DNA of 64,000 nucleotides from Scalesia atractyloides (GCA_947069175.1 CAMTDV010000018.1:45706869-45770868), one strand, 5' to 3'. Counted from the stretch's first letter, positions 23,325-34,997 are shown. Notes: generated by a model not told the origin, from the sequence alone. Made by a program: numbers and translations.

Positions 23325-25151
23325 GTCTATTTCATGCAAGTTCGTCCAAACTTGGTGGTGGCCAACCAAGTTCGCCCGAACTTGTCACAATTTGACAAAG
23401 TTTGCCCGGAACTTGTCTCACTAGCATATACAAGTTCGCCCGAACTTGTCAAAGAGCCTAAAAAAATTTATTGCTCGGTTTGATGAGACGGGTGTCCAGA
23501 AAAAATTTGGTGATAGAAAGTTTTCGAAATTTTAACGTCCGATACTGACTATTCGGGGACACTGTCGGAGGCCTTAGAGAGAGGTTGATATGATGAGGTT
23601 AGAGATGGTTGAAGATGAGAGGGTAGTCATTGATACCAAAGCAATTTGGTGATCATTAGGGTTGAAGACTACCGATGGGCCTTAAAGTAAATTCCGCATT
23701 TGTTAAATACTGAAAATTCCGGATTTGAGGGGGAATTTCAGTGAAAATTTCAGTACGTTCAGAATTTGCAAAAATGAGGGGAATAAAAATTTTCCAATAT
23801 TTGAAGATTCCGGCATTTTTGAAATTCGTGACACTGCAATAGTATTCGGGTGGTTTCCGACTACAGATTAACCAGAAATATATGTATTTGAGATTCATTT
23901 GTAAATTGATCAAGTTGATGTCTAGTTTGAAAGCAGGTGTTACATAACTGAGTCTTGGAGGAGTTGTTTATTAGATTATGCGGTCATGGTTGTGGGTTGA
24001 CACCTGAGTCGCGCGTATGGTTTGGAAGCACACACGACTGCCTATCTTTAACTCTGCTTTGCACATGAATTATTGACTGGACTAACCGCCACGAGATAAG
24101 GATGCTTTGTAGTTTCAGTTGCCCTGGGTTGTACGCGGTACCATGATTAAGGAAGATGATTTATGGGATCGGATCTTCCAGACAAAGAAGTGTACCAGTT
24201 GCTGACGAAAGAGATTATCCATTTGGGATTCTGTGATAACAGGAAGTTCAGAGTTTTCAGTTCATGATACAGAGTGATGCTTAAGGGTTAGAGTCCTGAT
24301 CTTTGGTGAAGGAACAGTTAGCTGGATTAGCAGTCATTGATACCAGTGAGGAACTGAAAACGTTCAAAACGTTTGGTGATGATCTTAGGAATTAGTGACT
24401 AGCTCCGAAGACGGATGGTTTCAAAAATTACCAAGGAAATCTGATGATAACCTTTGGTGGCCATTATTTTTAATCTTCAAGCAGATGAATCATTCTTATC
24501 TTTGGACTAACCGCCGTTGGATGATGATGTTTGGTGATTAAGTGGCGCTGGTCTACCGGAGATAGCTATATATCTGACATTGTGACTGAAGAAGAAGAAT
24601 GTGATTTTTATCGCGGATGAATGTTTCTCAGAGTCGAAGTGTTACCAGATTATTTGGTTCCGATGAAGATTTACTGATTGAAAAAGATTACCGATTTGTT
24701 GATCAGGAGTGATTATGGAAATTGGGATTTCATATTTTTGCGGGTAAACATTGATTTGAAGTTTACCGGTGTGGTATTTTGAAGTTTCTATTAATTGCTG
24801 GTTGAGTTTTGAAGATCGGAAGATCGAGCATGGGAGATATGTGCTAAACTGAACGCGGATGTGGTTAAAGTTGAAATAGAGAAGCTGCATTGATGAGCTT
24901 CAAATTGGTGTCTATTCAAAATAATCTATGGGTCAAGCAAATCAGAGGAGGTTGGAAACTATGCAACAAATATCTGAACTGCAGATTTCAGGGGAATTAG
25001 ATGTTGAAAATGCAAACCCGAATCAACAATTAAGGGGAATTTGTTGATGCGTTTCGACGACATCGGCAGATACCTTGATTGAAGTTACAGAATATTCAAA
25101 CACGGCTCAAATTTGAAGACCAAGATTCGACAGTAACGAACAAGGGGAATC
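23325..25151 (+). mobile_element. Q-family internal fragment, plus orientation
   Basis: It matches the Q1 internal region (41100-42120, opposite strand) and the Q2 internal region (about 44050-45470), beginning tctatttcatgcaag. It has no coding sequence and the Q 5' LTR and leader are missing. It ends at caaggggaatc, a polypurine tract, before an LTR start. Confidence 0.75.
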
Positions 25152-25288
25152 TGTTGGTGCAGCTGGTGTTCGTCACTTGTCGAATAGGCTAGATAGAGCG
25201 TGTGTTGAATATTGTATATGTTAGACTCGAACACACGACCGAAATACGGAGATTTCAGTGTAAAAGGGATCAAGTTCGGGCGAACTTG
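25152..25288 (+). repeat. Partial Q LTR (first about 120-135 bp)
   Basis: TGTTGGTGCAGCTGG starts an LTR that matches 45473 onward for about 120 bp, then changes into inverted Q leader inside the palindrome caagttcgggcgaacttg at 25271-25288. The left context is LTR (gtaaaaggga) and the right context is leader (tgcttaatttcaatg). Confidence 0.78.
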
Positions 25289-25680
25289 TGCTTAATTTCA
25301 ATGAAAATCAGTCAAGTTCGGGCGAACTTGATGAAAATTCATGAAAAACTTTGTCAAGCTCGGGCGAACTTGATGAAAAGTCTTGAAAACCATGTTAAGT
25401 TCGGGCGAACTTGACCTCGACAGGTTAAGTTCGGGTGATTGGTCTCCCAAATCAGCCATTTTTCACATTTTTTGATCCAAAATCCTTATTTCTTCGAATT
25501 TCGAGATGATTTCACCATAGATCTGGTCGAAATTGGGTTTCTAACAATCTTATCCGTTCAATTTTGGATTTTGTCCGTGGATTGTAGGTTTATTTCATGA
25601 TTTACGTGCAAAATCCCTCCTAATGTCCATAAATGTCCAAATTCATGAGCGTAGTTGATAACCGTAGCTCTGATACCAAT
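25289..25680 (-). mobile_element. Q leader, minus orientation, with primer-binding site
   Basis: It matches Q1 42145-42549. It has four to five caagttcgggcgaacttg-type units 30-45 bp apart, then unique sequence, then the minus-strand TTGGTATCAGAGC primer site next to the LTR at 25681. No coding sequence. Confidence 0.75.
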
Positions 25681-26192
25681 TGAAGGTCTGTGATCAGGCG
25701 GTTCTAGACGGAAGTTAGTGGATAGACGAAACCGATTCGGTAAAATGTTATTACAGAAAGGAGTAGAAGTAGAAACAGCGGAAGTCTTCATTCATACCGA
25801 AAGAGTATACATCTTTATAAGTCCAGCTGCCGGAGTTCCTACAGAGAATCCGGTAGCACATCCCTGTTGGGATGCCAAAAACTTAAGTGACAAAATGAAC
25901 AACACACATATATATAGGGAGACAAGTTCGCTGGAGTGTTGGTGAGTTCGGGCGAACTTGACTATGTCAAGTTCGGCTGAACTTGACATCAACTTGTAAT
26001 CTCAAGCGAACTTGGCCCTGCTATAGTCAAGTTCTAGCGAACTTGACCAATACAGGTCAAGTTCGGGCGAACTTGACCCTTTTACATTGAAATATCCGTA
26101 TTTTGGTCGTGTGTTCGATTCTAACCTATACAATATTCAACACACGCTCTATCTAGCCTATTCGACAAGTGACAACACCACGTGCACCAACA
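25681..26192 (-). repeat. Q LTR at the right end of the chimera
   Basis: A 512 bp LTR. On the minus strand it starts TGTTGGTGCACGTGG and ends ...CCTTCA, matching the Q1 and Q2 LTRs. It abuts the tgggt duplication, so it is the outer terminus of the chimera. Confidence 0.82.
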
Positions 26193-27906
26193 TGGGTTAA
26201 GACATTTGAACATTTTTTGTGTAAAAAAGATGAATCGTGGGATCAGTTGAAAAAAAGCTATGATGAATTAATTGATAATTTAAAAGAATACAATATAAAT
26301 ATGTCAAGGGCTGAACAGATTCCAAATTTGCAGAAGCGTTACCTTCAGAATGGGATGAATATTTGATTGAATTGAAAAAAGATTCTAGATTTTCAAAGCT
26401 TTATCCAAATGAGTTTTTCTTTGAGCTTAAAAAACACGATTTAGAAATTAAAAAGAAGAAGAAAACTTTGATAGAAGAGATGCTAGATAAAATAAGCTTA
26501 GATGTGGTTTTTGAAATAAGCAGAAGAATCAATATATGTCTTAAAGCAAAATATATTTTGAAATATGATATTAAGAGGGGTTGTTATATAGATGAAAGTA
26601 TGAATCATCCTGTTGATTTTACTAAGATTTTTTCTGCAGGTATATTCAAGACAGATTCAACTCCAAGAATGAAGCTTCAAGTTCTGAATCTATGTGCTCA
26701 AATTGTGAAAAATCCAAATCAGATAATGTCAAACCTTTGAAAGATGTGGAAAGTTTGACATTAGAAACAAAAATTCTATAAAATTAGAAAATGATTTGAA
26801 AAATCAAATAAAAATTTTAGAAAATGAAAACTTTATTTTTGAAAAAATGGATATTGAAAATCAAAAAGTAATAAATTCTCATATTGAGAAAATAGCTCAA
26901 CTTGAAAAAGAAGTTGAGACTGCAAGAAATAAAGCTGTAAATTCAGATAAAAATTATTGAAAGGTTTTGTGACATCCTCATTAAAGTTAGATCATATATG
27001 TCCAAAACCGATCACTGAGAATAAAAAAGAAATTCCAATAAGTGACAATGTCACAAATTATGACGATGTCATAATTGAGGATTGTGATGATAATACTGAT
27101 GATGAAAATGATAAAAAGCAAATATTTTTGAAAATAAAAGAAAAATTTCAAGAAACTGTTCTAAAATCTGCTGAAAAAGGTGAATGCTCAACGCAAAAAC
27201 CTTCTAAGGAAAATGGACAACAAAAACAACATGAAAAACAAAACTCTATAAATTTTCAAAACAAAAATAAAAGTTCATCGGTACGGTCATCCAATCATTA
27301 TAAAAACTCACAAAAATTTGAGAATAAGTGGTGTAGGTCGGACCACAGTGCTTCAAAGTCAAATCAATTTTACAGAAGAAGCAGGAAAGATGACTACAAC
27401 ACGTCAAATCAATGTGCTGATTGGGTGTTTGGTCTGAATGGAGAGATTGGTACGATAACAGAGTGTGTTACAACTGTGGATTTGGTGGACACATTGCTGT
27501 TAACTGCCTGAAAAAGAGATTTGGTACGAGAAAATGCTATAAATGTCAAATCAAAGGTCATATTTCCAGCGATTGTCCGACTAATCTGAAAAGAAAATCG
27601 GTTAAATCTCATGGGGAGAAAAGACCAGAGGAGAAGAAAACAGAGAAGAAAAATGAGAAAACTGTAGAGAAGCCCAAAGAACAAAAAGTCAAGTTATCAC
27701 AAGGGCAAAAAGATAGATTGAGAAAAAAAAGGAAAAAAGTTAGAGAGTATTTGGAAAAGATTTTGTCCTCGGATACGTCTAAAAAATCATATAAAAGTTC
27801 TAATGAATCATTTTACTCACAGTTAAGTAAAACAAATTCATCAGATACAAAATCTAAAGACAAAAGAGAGAGCAGTGGAGAAAATTTTGATAATTCAAAC
27901 AGTTAA
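26193..27906 (+). pseudogene. Element C gag, main part with two zinc knuckles
   Basis: It continues Gag from 18098. The segments are WVKTFEHFLCKKDESW, a Lys-rich helical region in a second frame (26363-26740), a shifted frame from 26957 to 27511, and a final frame 27421-27906. The last has two CX2CX4HX4C knuckles, CYNCGFGGHIAVNC and CYKCQIKGHISSDC (about 27466-27585), then a Lys/Glu-rich tail. Frameshifts lie near 26360, 26740-26950 and 27470. The protein would be the capsid/nucleocapsid. It is the only coding region left in C. Confidence 0.82.
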
Positions 27907-29530
27907 AAAATCAAATAAAGTAAAATTTTCAAATATAGTTTCTATCAAACTGTTTGAATATAAAAAAGAGTGTGAATGTTTGTTTACTTCAGATGTTATT
28001 GATTTTGGTAAACCTAAATCCAGAATGGATTGGGTTCCAATTCAAAACTGATTAAAGTTTGTTTGAATGTGCAGGATAACCAAGCTTCAAGCCAAATGTC
28101 ATTTCAAAAGCAGTGGTTGTTCATACAGAGAGACAAGAGAGAGGAGTGATATTCCACATAAACAAAATGATAGTCCTGCATTCACATTCGTAAAATGTCG
28201 TTAAATGGTTAAAATGCAAGATTCTTATTTTCGATTTTAATAAGATGTTTTCAATTTTAGGGGGAGAAAAATTTTTAAAAATTCTAAAAAATTCTTGTAA
28301 AATTTAAAAACATCGTTTCGAAATCATTTTAGATAGATAAAATAAAATGATTGAAAAAGCCAAAAACAACAGAAAATCTTAAAACATCACAAACATTGAA
28401 AAATGAAAAATGAGATTACTTGTGCGAACAAAAGGAAATGATATTACATCAGTGAACTTTCACAGTATGCTAAGGATTTTTAAAGTTTAAAATTAATAAA
28501 CGAGTCTTACTGTGGATGTGTCGATAGGCTTTATACGTTCAGCAAATTGTTTCCAGGATATAAACTAAAATTTTCAACTGCTTAATCTTGTGGATTAACA
28601 CATCTTGGATATATGGACTTAGTACTCCGAAATTTCGTTTGAGAGATTGCCTGATTCTGAGATACGAGGTCTTTATAGATACAGTTATCAATTGTAGTGA
28701 TTAAAAGATTCCTTAATTGGAACACACCTCAAAGTCGAGCCTTCATCTCTTTGTCTGTACGGTAGTACTAACCTGAGCTCTCAAGGTCTTGCACAACCCA
28801 GATACAGATATCAATTACGCTATATTCACTTGTAAGATGAAATCTAGGTAATCTTGATACGGGAGTATATTCAAGAAGTGGGACCGCAGTTAAGTCAAGT
28901 TTCATAATTCTAACTAACATATCTTGGAACAATTGAGAAATGTGTTAAAGTTTAAGTGGACTGTGGACAAACATATCGACAATCTAGGTAAACATGTTTA
29001 AAACTTAAAGTCATTAAAATGTCAACGGTACTGGTGATATGTCTCAAAAACTGATATGATCCTCTAGCACGTTTTCTCACAAAAAATACAAACTGTAAAT
29101 ATTAAATTTTAGTATGTTTACATTTCTGCATTCAATATTAAAAATCCAAAAAGATTTCTTTCTCATATCTTCCATGGAAACCTAATAATGTTGAATGTGA
29201 GCCGGACCAACGAGACTGTTAAAAAAATTGTTTGTGTGTGGATACGTGTGATTGTTCTTAATCGTCAAATCTTAGAGATTAGGAGCATCATTTGAGGAGG
29301 AGTTGGATAAAACACTTTTCAAAGATTCGGGAAAGCTTAAAGCAAGGGGGAAAGCTTAAAGCTAGGGGGCATGTTGATTAAAAGTTTTACCAAGACAAAG
29401 CTCAAGAAAGAGGAAGAAGTTATGAAGATCATGGACGTTAAAGTTATTCAAGAAATAAAGATCAAGAAAATATTAATGACTCAGGAACTTAATTGAAGAA
29501 TGATGACTACGGCAACATCCAGGGGGAGTC
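27907..29530 (+). other. Element C post-gag and 3' tract with repeated polypurine tracts
   Basis: After gag a short broken coding tail (RMDWVPIQN) is followed directly by non-coding sequence, with no protease, integrase or RT. The tract contains agggggag at about 28260, the block shared with A (28437-29060), aaggggg and taggggg at about 29344-29370, and AGGGGGAGTC at 29521-29530 next to the LTR. Repeated polypurine tracts upstream of the 3' LTR are a known Sirevirus trait. Confidence 0.75.
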
Positions 29531-29943
29531 TGTTGATGCATATGTCTGTTGCCTACGTCAATCTATAACGTCGAGTCAGTATTTAGGAGCGAAATGTCGA
29601 AGTTGATGTATATATAGGGTCAAGTTCACTTAAGATTGTAGCGTTGAAGACAAGTTCGGTCGAACTTGTCTATGCAAGTTCTCCCGAACTTGCATCACAC
29701 CAGCGAACTTGTAAAACTATAAATAGAAGACTTGTCATTTCATTTGTAACTTTTAGAGATTTTGTCACGACAGATGCAAAGCTCTGTCCAAGTGTTTCCA
29801 GGATCTGTAATGTTGAATATTAATGAAACAGTGATAAATAGAAACAAATGAGTGTATCTAATGTCGCCTATGCAAACGGATTCCGCACGTTTACCTTAGA
29901 TTTGTCAGATTAGTTCCCGAACGATCCGTACAACGGACTTTCA
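29531..29943 (+). repeat. Element C 3' LTR
   Basis: A 413 bp LTR, TGTTGATGCATATG...CGGACTTTCA, matching A at 8246-8660. TATA box TATAAATA at 29718-29725, preceded by aagttcggtcgaactt-type dyads. The polypurine tract abuts its start. Confidence 0.9.
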
Positions 29944-30552
29944 TTGTACATATTGCTTCAAGTGTTTTTAGGATAAAAGTATTAAAATTCAAAAAGATTT
30001 TATGTTTCTATTTTAGTTTCTGACTACCAGTGATGGAGAACAGATCATCAAAGTCGAAAGCGACAGAATACAGAGGAAAATCGTTTGATCGATGGGTTGG
30101 GAGCTAATCTGGAAACTAAGTCTGGTTTGAAACGTTGACAAGTTCATTAATTTGAAACTTAAAATCTTAGAATAATATCAGTTTTGGTCAGAAGGTGGTC
30201 AACCAAGGTCATTAACGTGGACTTTGTAGCCAAAACAGTTAAACAAGGTCATTAACCTGGACTTGGTCAACTGTGTGGATAATTAAAACTGAAAAAAATG
30301 AAAGAATTGGAAAGTTGAGAAAATGTCATAAGGAGCCAGAATTTTCGCACGAAAATTTGGCTAAAGTTCACCAGCCAAATTTTCGTATGAAAATCAGCTG
30401 CCTATATATAAGTGAGAGATCAGTTCATTCCGCACGAAAACTGTTAAAGATTTTGGTGCGGATTCTCTGAAGCTTTTGTGCACTTTGTCTCGTTTCTCTC
30501 ACATTTCGACGTATTTGACACATTAGGGAGGTCGATTTGCACACCTCTCGTA
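29944..30552 (+). promoter_or_regulatory. Element D upstream region with internal TATA box and dyads
   Basis: Shared with B2 in order: gggagctaatctg, aaggtcattaac, ggtcaac. An 18-bp dyad aattttcgcacgaaaatt lies at 30340-30357 and a variant near 30389, just upstream of the TATA box tatatataag (30413-30422). The exon 1 ATG is 131-140 bp further on. The same dyad precedes the TATA box in the LTR of D. Confidence 0.62.
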
Positions 30553-30561
30553 ATGGCGAAG
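30553..30561 (+). pseudogene. Element D accessory ORF, 9-nt first coding exon
   Basis: ATGGCGAAG (Met-Ala-Lys) followed by the GTATTC donor. The context cacacc..ATGGC..AGGTAT matches B2 and B3. It joins exon 2 in frame. Confidence 0.7.
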
Positions 30562-30960
30562 GTATTCACCAAGATTGAACCGTAACTTTGGACTCGGCGG
30601 ACGTAAAACGGACTAAAACGTAGATCGAGGATAAACTAGCCGGTAAAACCTAAAATTGAACCCTAAAACGTTAATATGGGCAAGTTTAACTAAGGTTTAC
30701 CGTTTCAATTTCTTGAAAAAGTCAAAAATTGCAAGCGTTTTTGAGCTGGTATGTAAATGTTGACTGCAAAAGAAGATGAGTTTTCACACGAAAATTCAAC
30801 TATTTTCGCACGAAAATTGGCTTCAAAATGTTGAACTTAGGGTTATAATTTCCGCACGAAAATTGAATCAAGTTCTATAGTAAAATTTTCGTACGAAAAA
30901 TTAAGAGAAATTTGTGTTTGTGAAATTTTTCTAACTTTTTCAAATCTATCTGTTTCACAG
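30562..30960 (+). other. Predicted intron of element D accessory ORF
   Basis: 399 bp from GTATTC to tgtttcacag. A branch-like ttctaac lies at 30929-30935, 25 nt before the AG, with a pyrimidine-rich run between. Several tttcgcacgaaaa dyads lie inside. Confidence 0.72.
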
Positions 30961-33900
30961 AAAACCGTGTATGAGTTCCAACCAATCCACAACTACTGCT
31001 GCTTGATTGACAAGAATGTACTAGAATTCGCTCCGTTCTCGCAATACATAGACTTTCTGGAGAGACTGCCAGTCTATTATGCCCTTACACATCATCATGA
31101 TGTTTACGCTTCACATGTAGATCGTTTTGGGGGTGCAGCAGTGTTAAGAGCTGATGGTAAAGCTATTATGTCAGTAGTGAAGATTAAGGATAAAGACGTA
31201 GAAATTATGATCACAGAAGATCTGATTCACACAGTGCTGCATTTTAGAGATGAGAGTGATTTTCCGACTGGATTTACAGAGAAGTTTGTTAAGGGCTGCT
31301 TTTACTGAATGGGATACAATGGATATGTTAACTCCGCTCCATACAAGATCAATCAGCTGGGTTTGCCATACAGATTTCTTGCACACTGCATCACACGCTC
31401 TCTGAGCCACAGGAAAGGGGGTTGGGATGATTTGGTGGACTATCACATGTGTATGATGTTGGCGGTGATATTGAACAAGCCCTACGACTTCAGTAGGATG
31501 ATTTTTGACCAGATGGTGATGAATTTGGGGAAGAGTCGATTTTTGCAGTACCCTCGTTTTGTACAGATGATTCTTGATGACTTACATCCGAATCTTGAGA
31601 AAAAGAAGGATGATCACTTGAAGTTAGAACACATGACTTCTTCTGACCTCCACAACATCAGCAACTACCGCAAAGGAGGAAAGGCTCTAGCATTCAAGCC
31701 TGTGTTTGGAACTTTTGTCAAGACTGACTATATTGCTCTACCTGAGGGAAAATGGAGGAATGAGGGGAACGGTGATGAAAGTGAGGAAGCAAGTATGATG
31801 GAGGATTTTGTCAAAAAGAGAAGTATATGGTATGTTAAGGGCGAAGGTGATAAGGGTCACTACAGAAAGAAGAAATGTGGTGTTGCTTCAAAGAGAAAGA
31901 AATCTACAGAAACTTCTTCTTCCGCACCCAAACGCCAAAGAAAACAAGCCAGTGTTAGCACAGGGCTGATTGATGAACCAGATGTTGTGCAAGTGAATAT
32001 TGAAGAGATTGTGCAGGCAACTGAATCATTTCAAGTTGAAGAAACTCTGGAACAAGCCACTACAGACATCGAGAGAATGGTCGGTGTTGAAACTGAAACA
32101 GGTGGTAGCGATGATGAAGGGCCATCATCAAGCACAGATTCAGAGGATATGAGAGAAGGTGCAAGGAAAGAGAAAGAACGAAAAGAACAAGAAAGGAGAG
32201 AAAGGGAAAGGAAGATGGAAGAGGATAAGAAGCGTAAGGCTACAGGCGATGACGATACTACATATGAGCCATCTAAGGCTGAAGAAGATATATCTACTGT
32301 CAGGCCTACAAAGAAGAAAGCTGGTCAAAGAGTGAAACATACAGCAGCAAGAAAGCCTGAGTCTACTGCTAGAAAGCTTCGGATCAAGCTAAAGCCAAAG
32401 TCTACTGAGGCTCCAGTTGCTCCAACGGTTGAAACTTCATCTGAACGCCCTCCTTCTCCTCCTCCTTCTCAGCATATTGACACGGAGACTCGTATTCCAT
32501 CTCCTCCACCGCTTGCTGATCCTCTAGTTACTTCTCATCCTCCACAGCATACTTTTACTGAGGTTCCTATTTCTTCTACTCCACCAGTTGTAGATCCTCC
32601 TGTTGTATCTCAAACGCAAGCTACATCATCTGCTCATCCTACACAACAAGATCCTCCAGTTGACACAGCTTTTGATGACTATTTCTTTGAGATGGGTAGT
32701 ATTCCAGGGGGAGATAGGCTCACAGCTGATGACGTTTATGTTGGAAGGCTCAATGAGTTGGAAGAAAAATTGAAGTCTGCTGATGAGAAGATAAAAATCA
32801 TTGAGTCTGATAGGGATAGTATCAGGGAGATTTTGAGGCTGGTGTCTGATGATAGTGAGAGATACTTCCAGGCTTCCCAGAAAGTTGCTGTTTATGAAGA
32901 AAGAATCAAAGTTCTGGAGAATGAAAGGGAAGTTTTAAAGGCAACTCTGAGCAGTTATGAGACAGAGAATCAAAGGATCATAAAGAAAATGGAAGAGTAT
33001 GAGGCTGAGCATGAGTCGAACAACAGACATGTGGAGCTAATGAAGAAGATTCTGGTTCGTACTCTGGGTATCTCTCTCGCTGATGAGATTGAGAAGATTG
33101 ATAGAGAGGAAGCTAGACAGAAGGTTTCTAAGAGGGAACGAGCTTCTAAAGCTCTATCTGATGCTGAAAGCTGAGGTAAAGAAAAGATTGATGATATGCC
33201 CGTGGATAAAGCTGCTACTTCATCAGCTCCTTTGATCGAACAATCTGCGCCGGAAGCTGAATCCGTGCCAGTATCTTCTGAGACGGTAGTCTATGATCCG
33301 TCTGCTGATGTTAGCATGGGGTTTGTGCTTCAAGGGGAAGGTATTCTGGAATCGATGATGAAAGAAAAGGCAATTGCTGATAGGGAGCTAAGGAAAGAGA
33401 TTGATTATTTGGTAGACGGAACGGTTGATGAGTTAGAGAAGGAAGGGTTTGAATATGTAGCCAGTTTATTTGATCATGAAAATATTTCTGTTGATGCTTA
33501 CATGAACGACTCTATGTATGAGCTAACTGATGAACAGGTTTAGGGGGAGTCGTTGATTGAAGAAACAACGCCGAAACCGAAAGTTATCTATCTCGAGCAC
33601 GATGTTGAAGAAGGGGAGTATGTTCATAGCATCTCCAAGGCTGATCTTGCAGATTTATATGGCCTACAAGAAGATTCTTTTGAGTTTGACTTTGAAGAAG
33701 AATTAAAGAACACGAGCTCAGAGCCGAATGATTATGTTTTCGAAGACATCCCGCAAGCAAACGATTATGATAGAGTCATATTGAAGATTGGGATTCAGAT
33801 GACAATGAAGAGGCTAGGTATACGGGTGAAGGAACTGATGTGTTTCCTACCCTTGATGAAATGACTGCTGAGATCGACGATGAGATGTTAAAACAGAAAG

Positions 33901-34916
33901 TGGCAAAAGTAGTTAAAGAGGGAACATCTCCTAAACCACCAACAAAGGAAGAGATCATAGAGATGAAAAAGAAATGGTTCAAGGAGATGCCACCTGAAAG
34001 AAAGTTCCGTCGTCCAATGGCTTTCGTCACCAGAGACTCTGACGCATCTCTGGGTGACATTATTAGTTGGGGATGGATCGAGGAACTCGATGTGTAAGCG
34101 TTGAAACGTGAGTATGGAGTTCAATACTTCAGAAGACTGGGTGATATAAAGACCTTTCCAGAATGGGACGTGAAAGAGTTGGTTCAAACCAAGACGTTCA
34201 GTATGAAGCTGCGTCCAAATGATCAGCGTCTGTGGAAGCTTATCAAGTTTGAGGCAGAACATGGTTTCAACTTATGGAAGCCATACAAGCCGAAAACCGT
34301 GACAAAGATTGATCCAGTTACTCAAGAGAAAGATGTGACTTTGATTGTGAAAAGGCCACGCGTTATGAAGAATATGCCTTTGAAGAAAATGGAACAAGAT
34401 GTTTACAAGATCTTCAAATGGTGGCATTATGATTCGAGTACTGGAGAAGCTGTTATTTGTGTAGAGCATGACGAAGGATCATGGGATATGTCTGAGGATC
34501 TTTCCGAAACCGTGATCATGCACAAGAGAATTTATGGGCTATGGCGTGCAATCAGAGTATTGGATCCTATGTGGCTGGTCAACTGCCTAGAGAAAGATAT
34601 TGAACGCCTATTCTTCATCAAAATCAATTATGAAGATAAAGACAAGGAGCAGGCCATGCAGTTCCAGAAAATCATGAATGTTTGTTACGCTAACAACATT
34701 AATTCAGGTAAAGAATGGAAAACTTCATGGAGAAAGCTCGAAGATAAAGAGCAGAAAAAGAAAGATCAAAATGAAGAAAGGATTGAAGCTCGTCGAAAGT
34801 TGGCCGCCCGTAAAAGATTCAAGTTCGGGAATACTTACAACCGACCTCCTCCTACAGATCAAACGCCCATTGCTTCAAAGGAGCGTTGAAGGCCACGCAA
34901 GAGATTTTTCAGATGA
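30961..34916 (+). pseudogene. Element D accessory ORF, exon 2 (coiled-coil, unknown function)
   Basis: The third and best preserved copy, about 1,318 codons. The N-terminal domain has FLERLPVYYAL, MITEDLIHTVLHF, YRFLAHCITRSLSHRK and YPRFVQMIL. The middle is Lys/Glu/Arg-rich with a Pro-rich stretch (SPPPSQHI). The coiled coil runs from LEEKLKSADEKIKII to ENQRIIKKMEEYEAE. The C-terminal domain has LEHDVEEGEYVHS, PERKFRRPMAF and VLDPMWLVNC. Stops: 31306-31308 (Arg in relatives), 33172-33174, 33541-33543 (within agggggagtc), 34096-34098 and 34887-34889; a frameshift lies near 33790-33850. I recall similar text from daisy-family Copia polyproteins but cannot check. No catalytic or membrane motif stands out. 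Confidence 0.82.
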
Positions 34917-34997
34917 TTCAAGTCAAACATGTTTAAATTTTTTGAAGAAAAAGTTTTGAAGACTGCCCAAGACTGCGGCAACATCCAACGGGGAGTC
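34917..34997 (+). promoter_or_regulatory. Element D 3' tail and polypurine tract, first copy
   Basis: The short tail ends ccaacggggagtc before the first LTR start at 34998. The tract has one C compared with the second copy. Confidence 0.8.

Larger units (their letters stand above)
18099..26192 (-). mobile_element. Chimeric insertion: B3 Copia plus rearranged Q, one target duplication
   Basis: The left terminus is the 3' end of a B-family LTR (TGTAGGACC in plus). The right terminus is the 5' start of a Q-family LTR (..CACCAACA in plus). Between them lie the B3 accessory ORF on the minus strand, a Q fragment in plus orientation (about 23325-25270), and Q leader plus LTR in minus orientation. 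A single 5-bp duplication flanks the whole 8,094 bp, so the composite entered as one unit or was converted while keeping its outer ends. Confidence 0.75.
15866..29943 (+). mobile_element. Copia element C, gag-only derivative, 5' LTR missing
   Basis: It runs from a plus-strand primer-binding site through a 2.1 kb leader, gag, and a 3' tract to an LTR. Gag is interrupted by the chimeric insertion 18099-26192. Frame continuity across tgggt (codon 29 Trp, then VKTFEHF) shows that 15866-18098 and 26193 onward are one element. Between gag and the 3' tract (about 27960-28060) pol is absent. The expected 5' LTR is not present left of 15866, where B2 sequence lies. Confidence 0.78.

Noticed and set aside
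34101..34889. Host gene at the C-terminal segment of D
   Set aside because: The same segment occurs at 10834-11538 and 18562-19355, each time ending at a polypurine tract and LTR, so it belongs to the elements.
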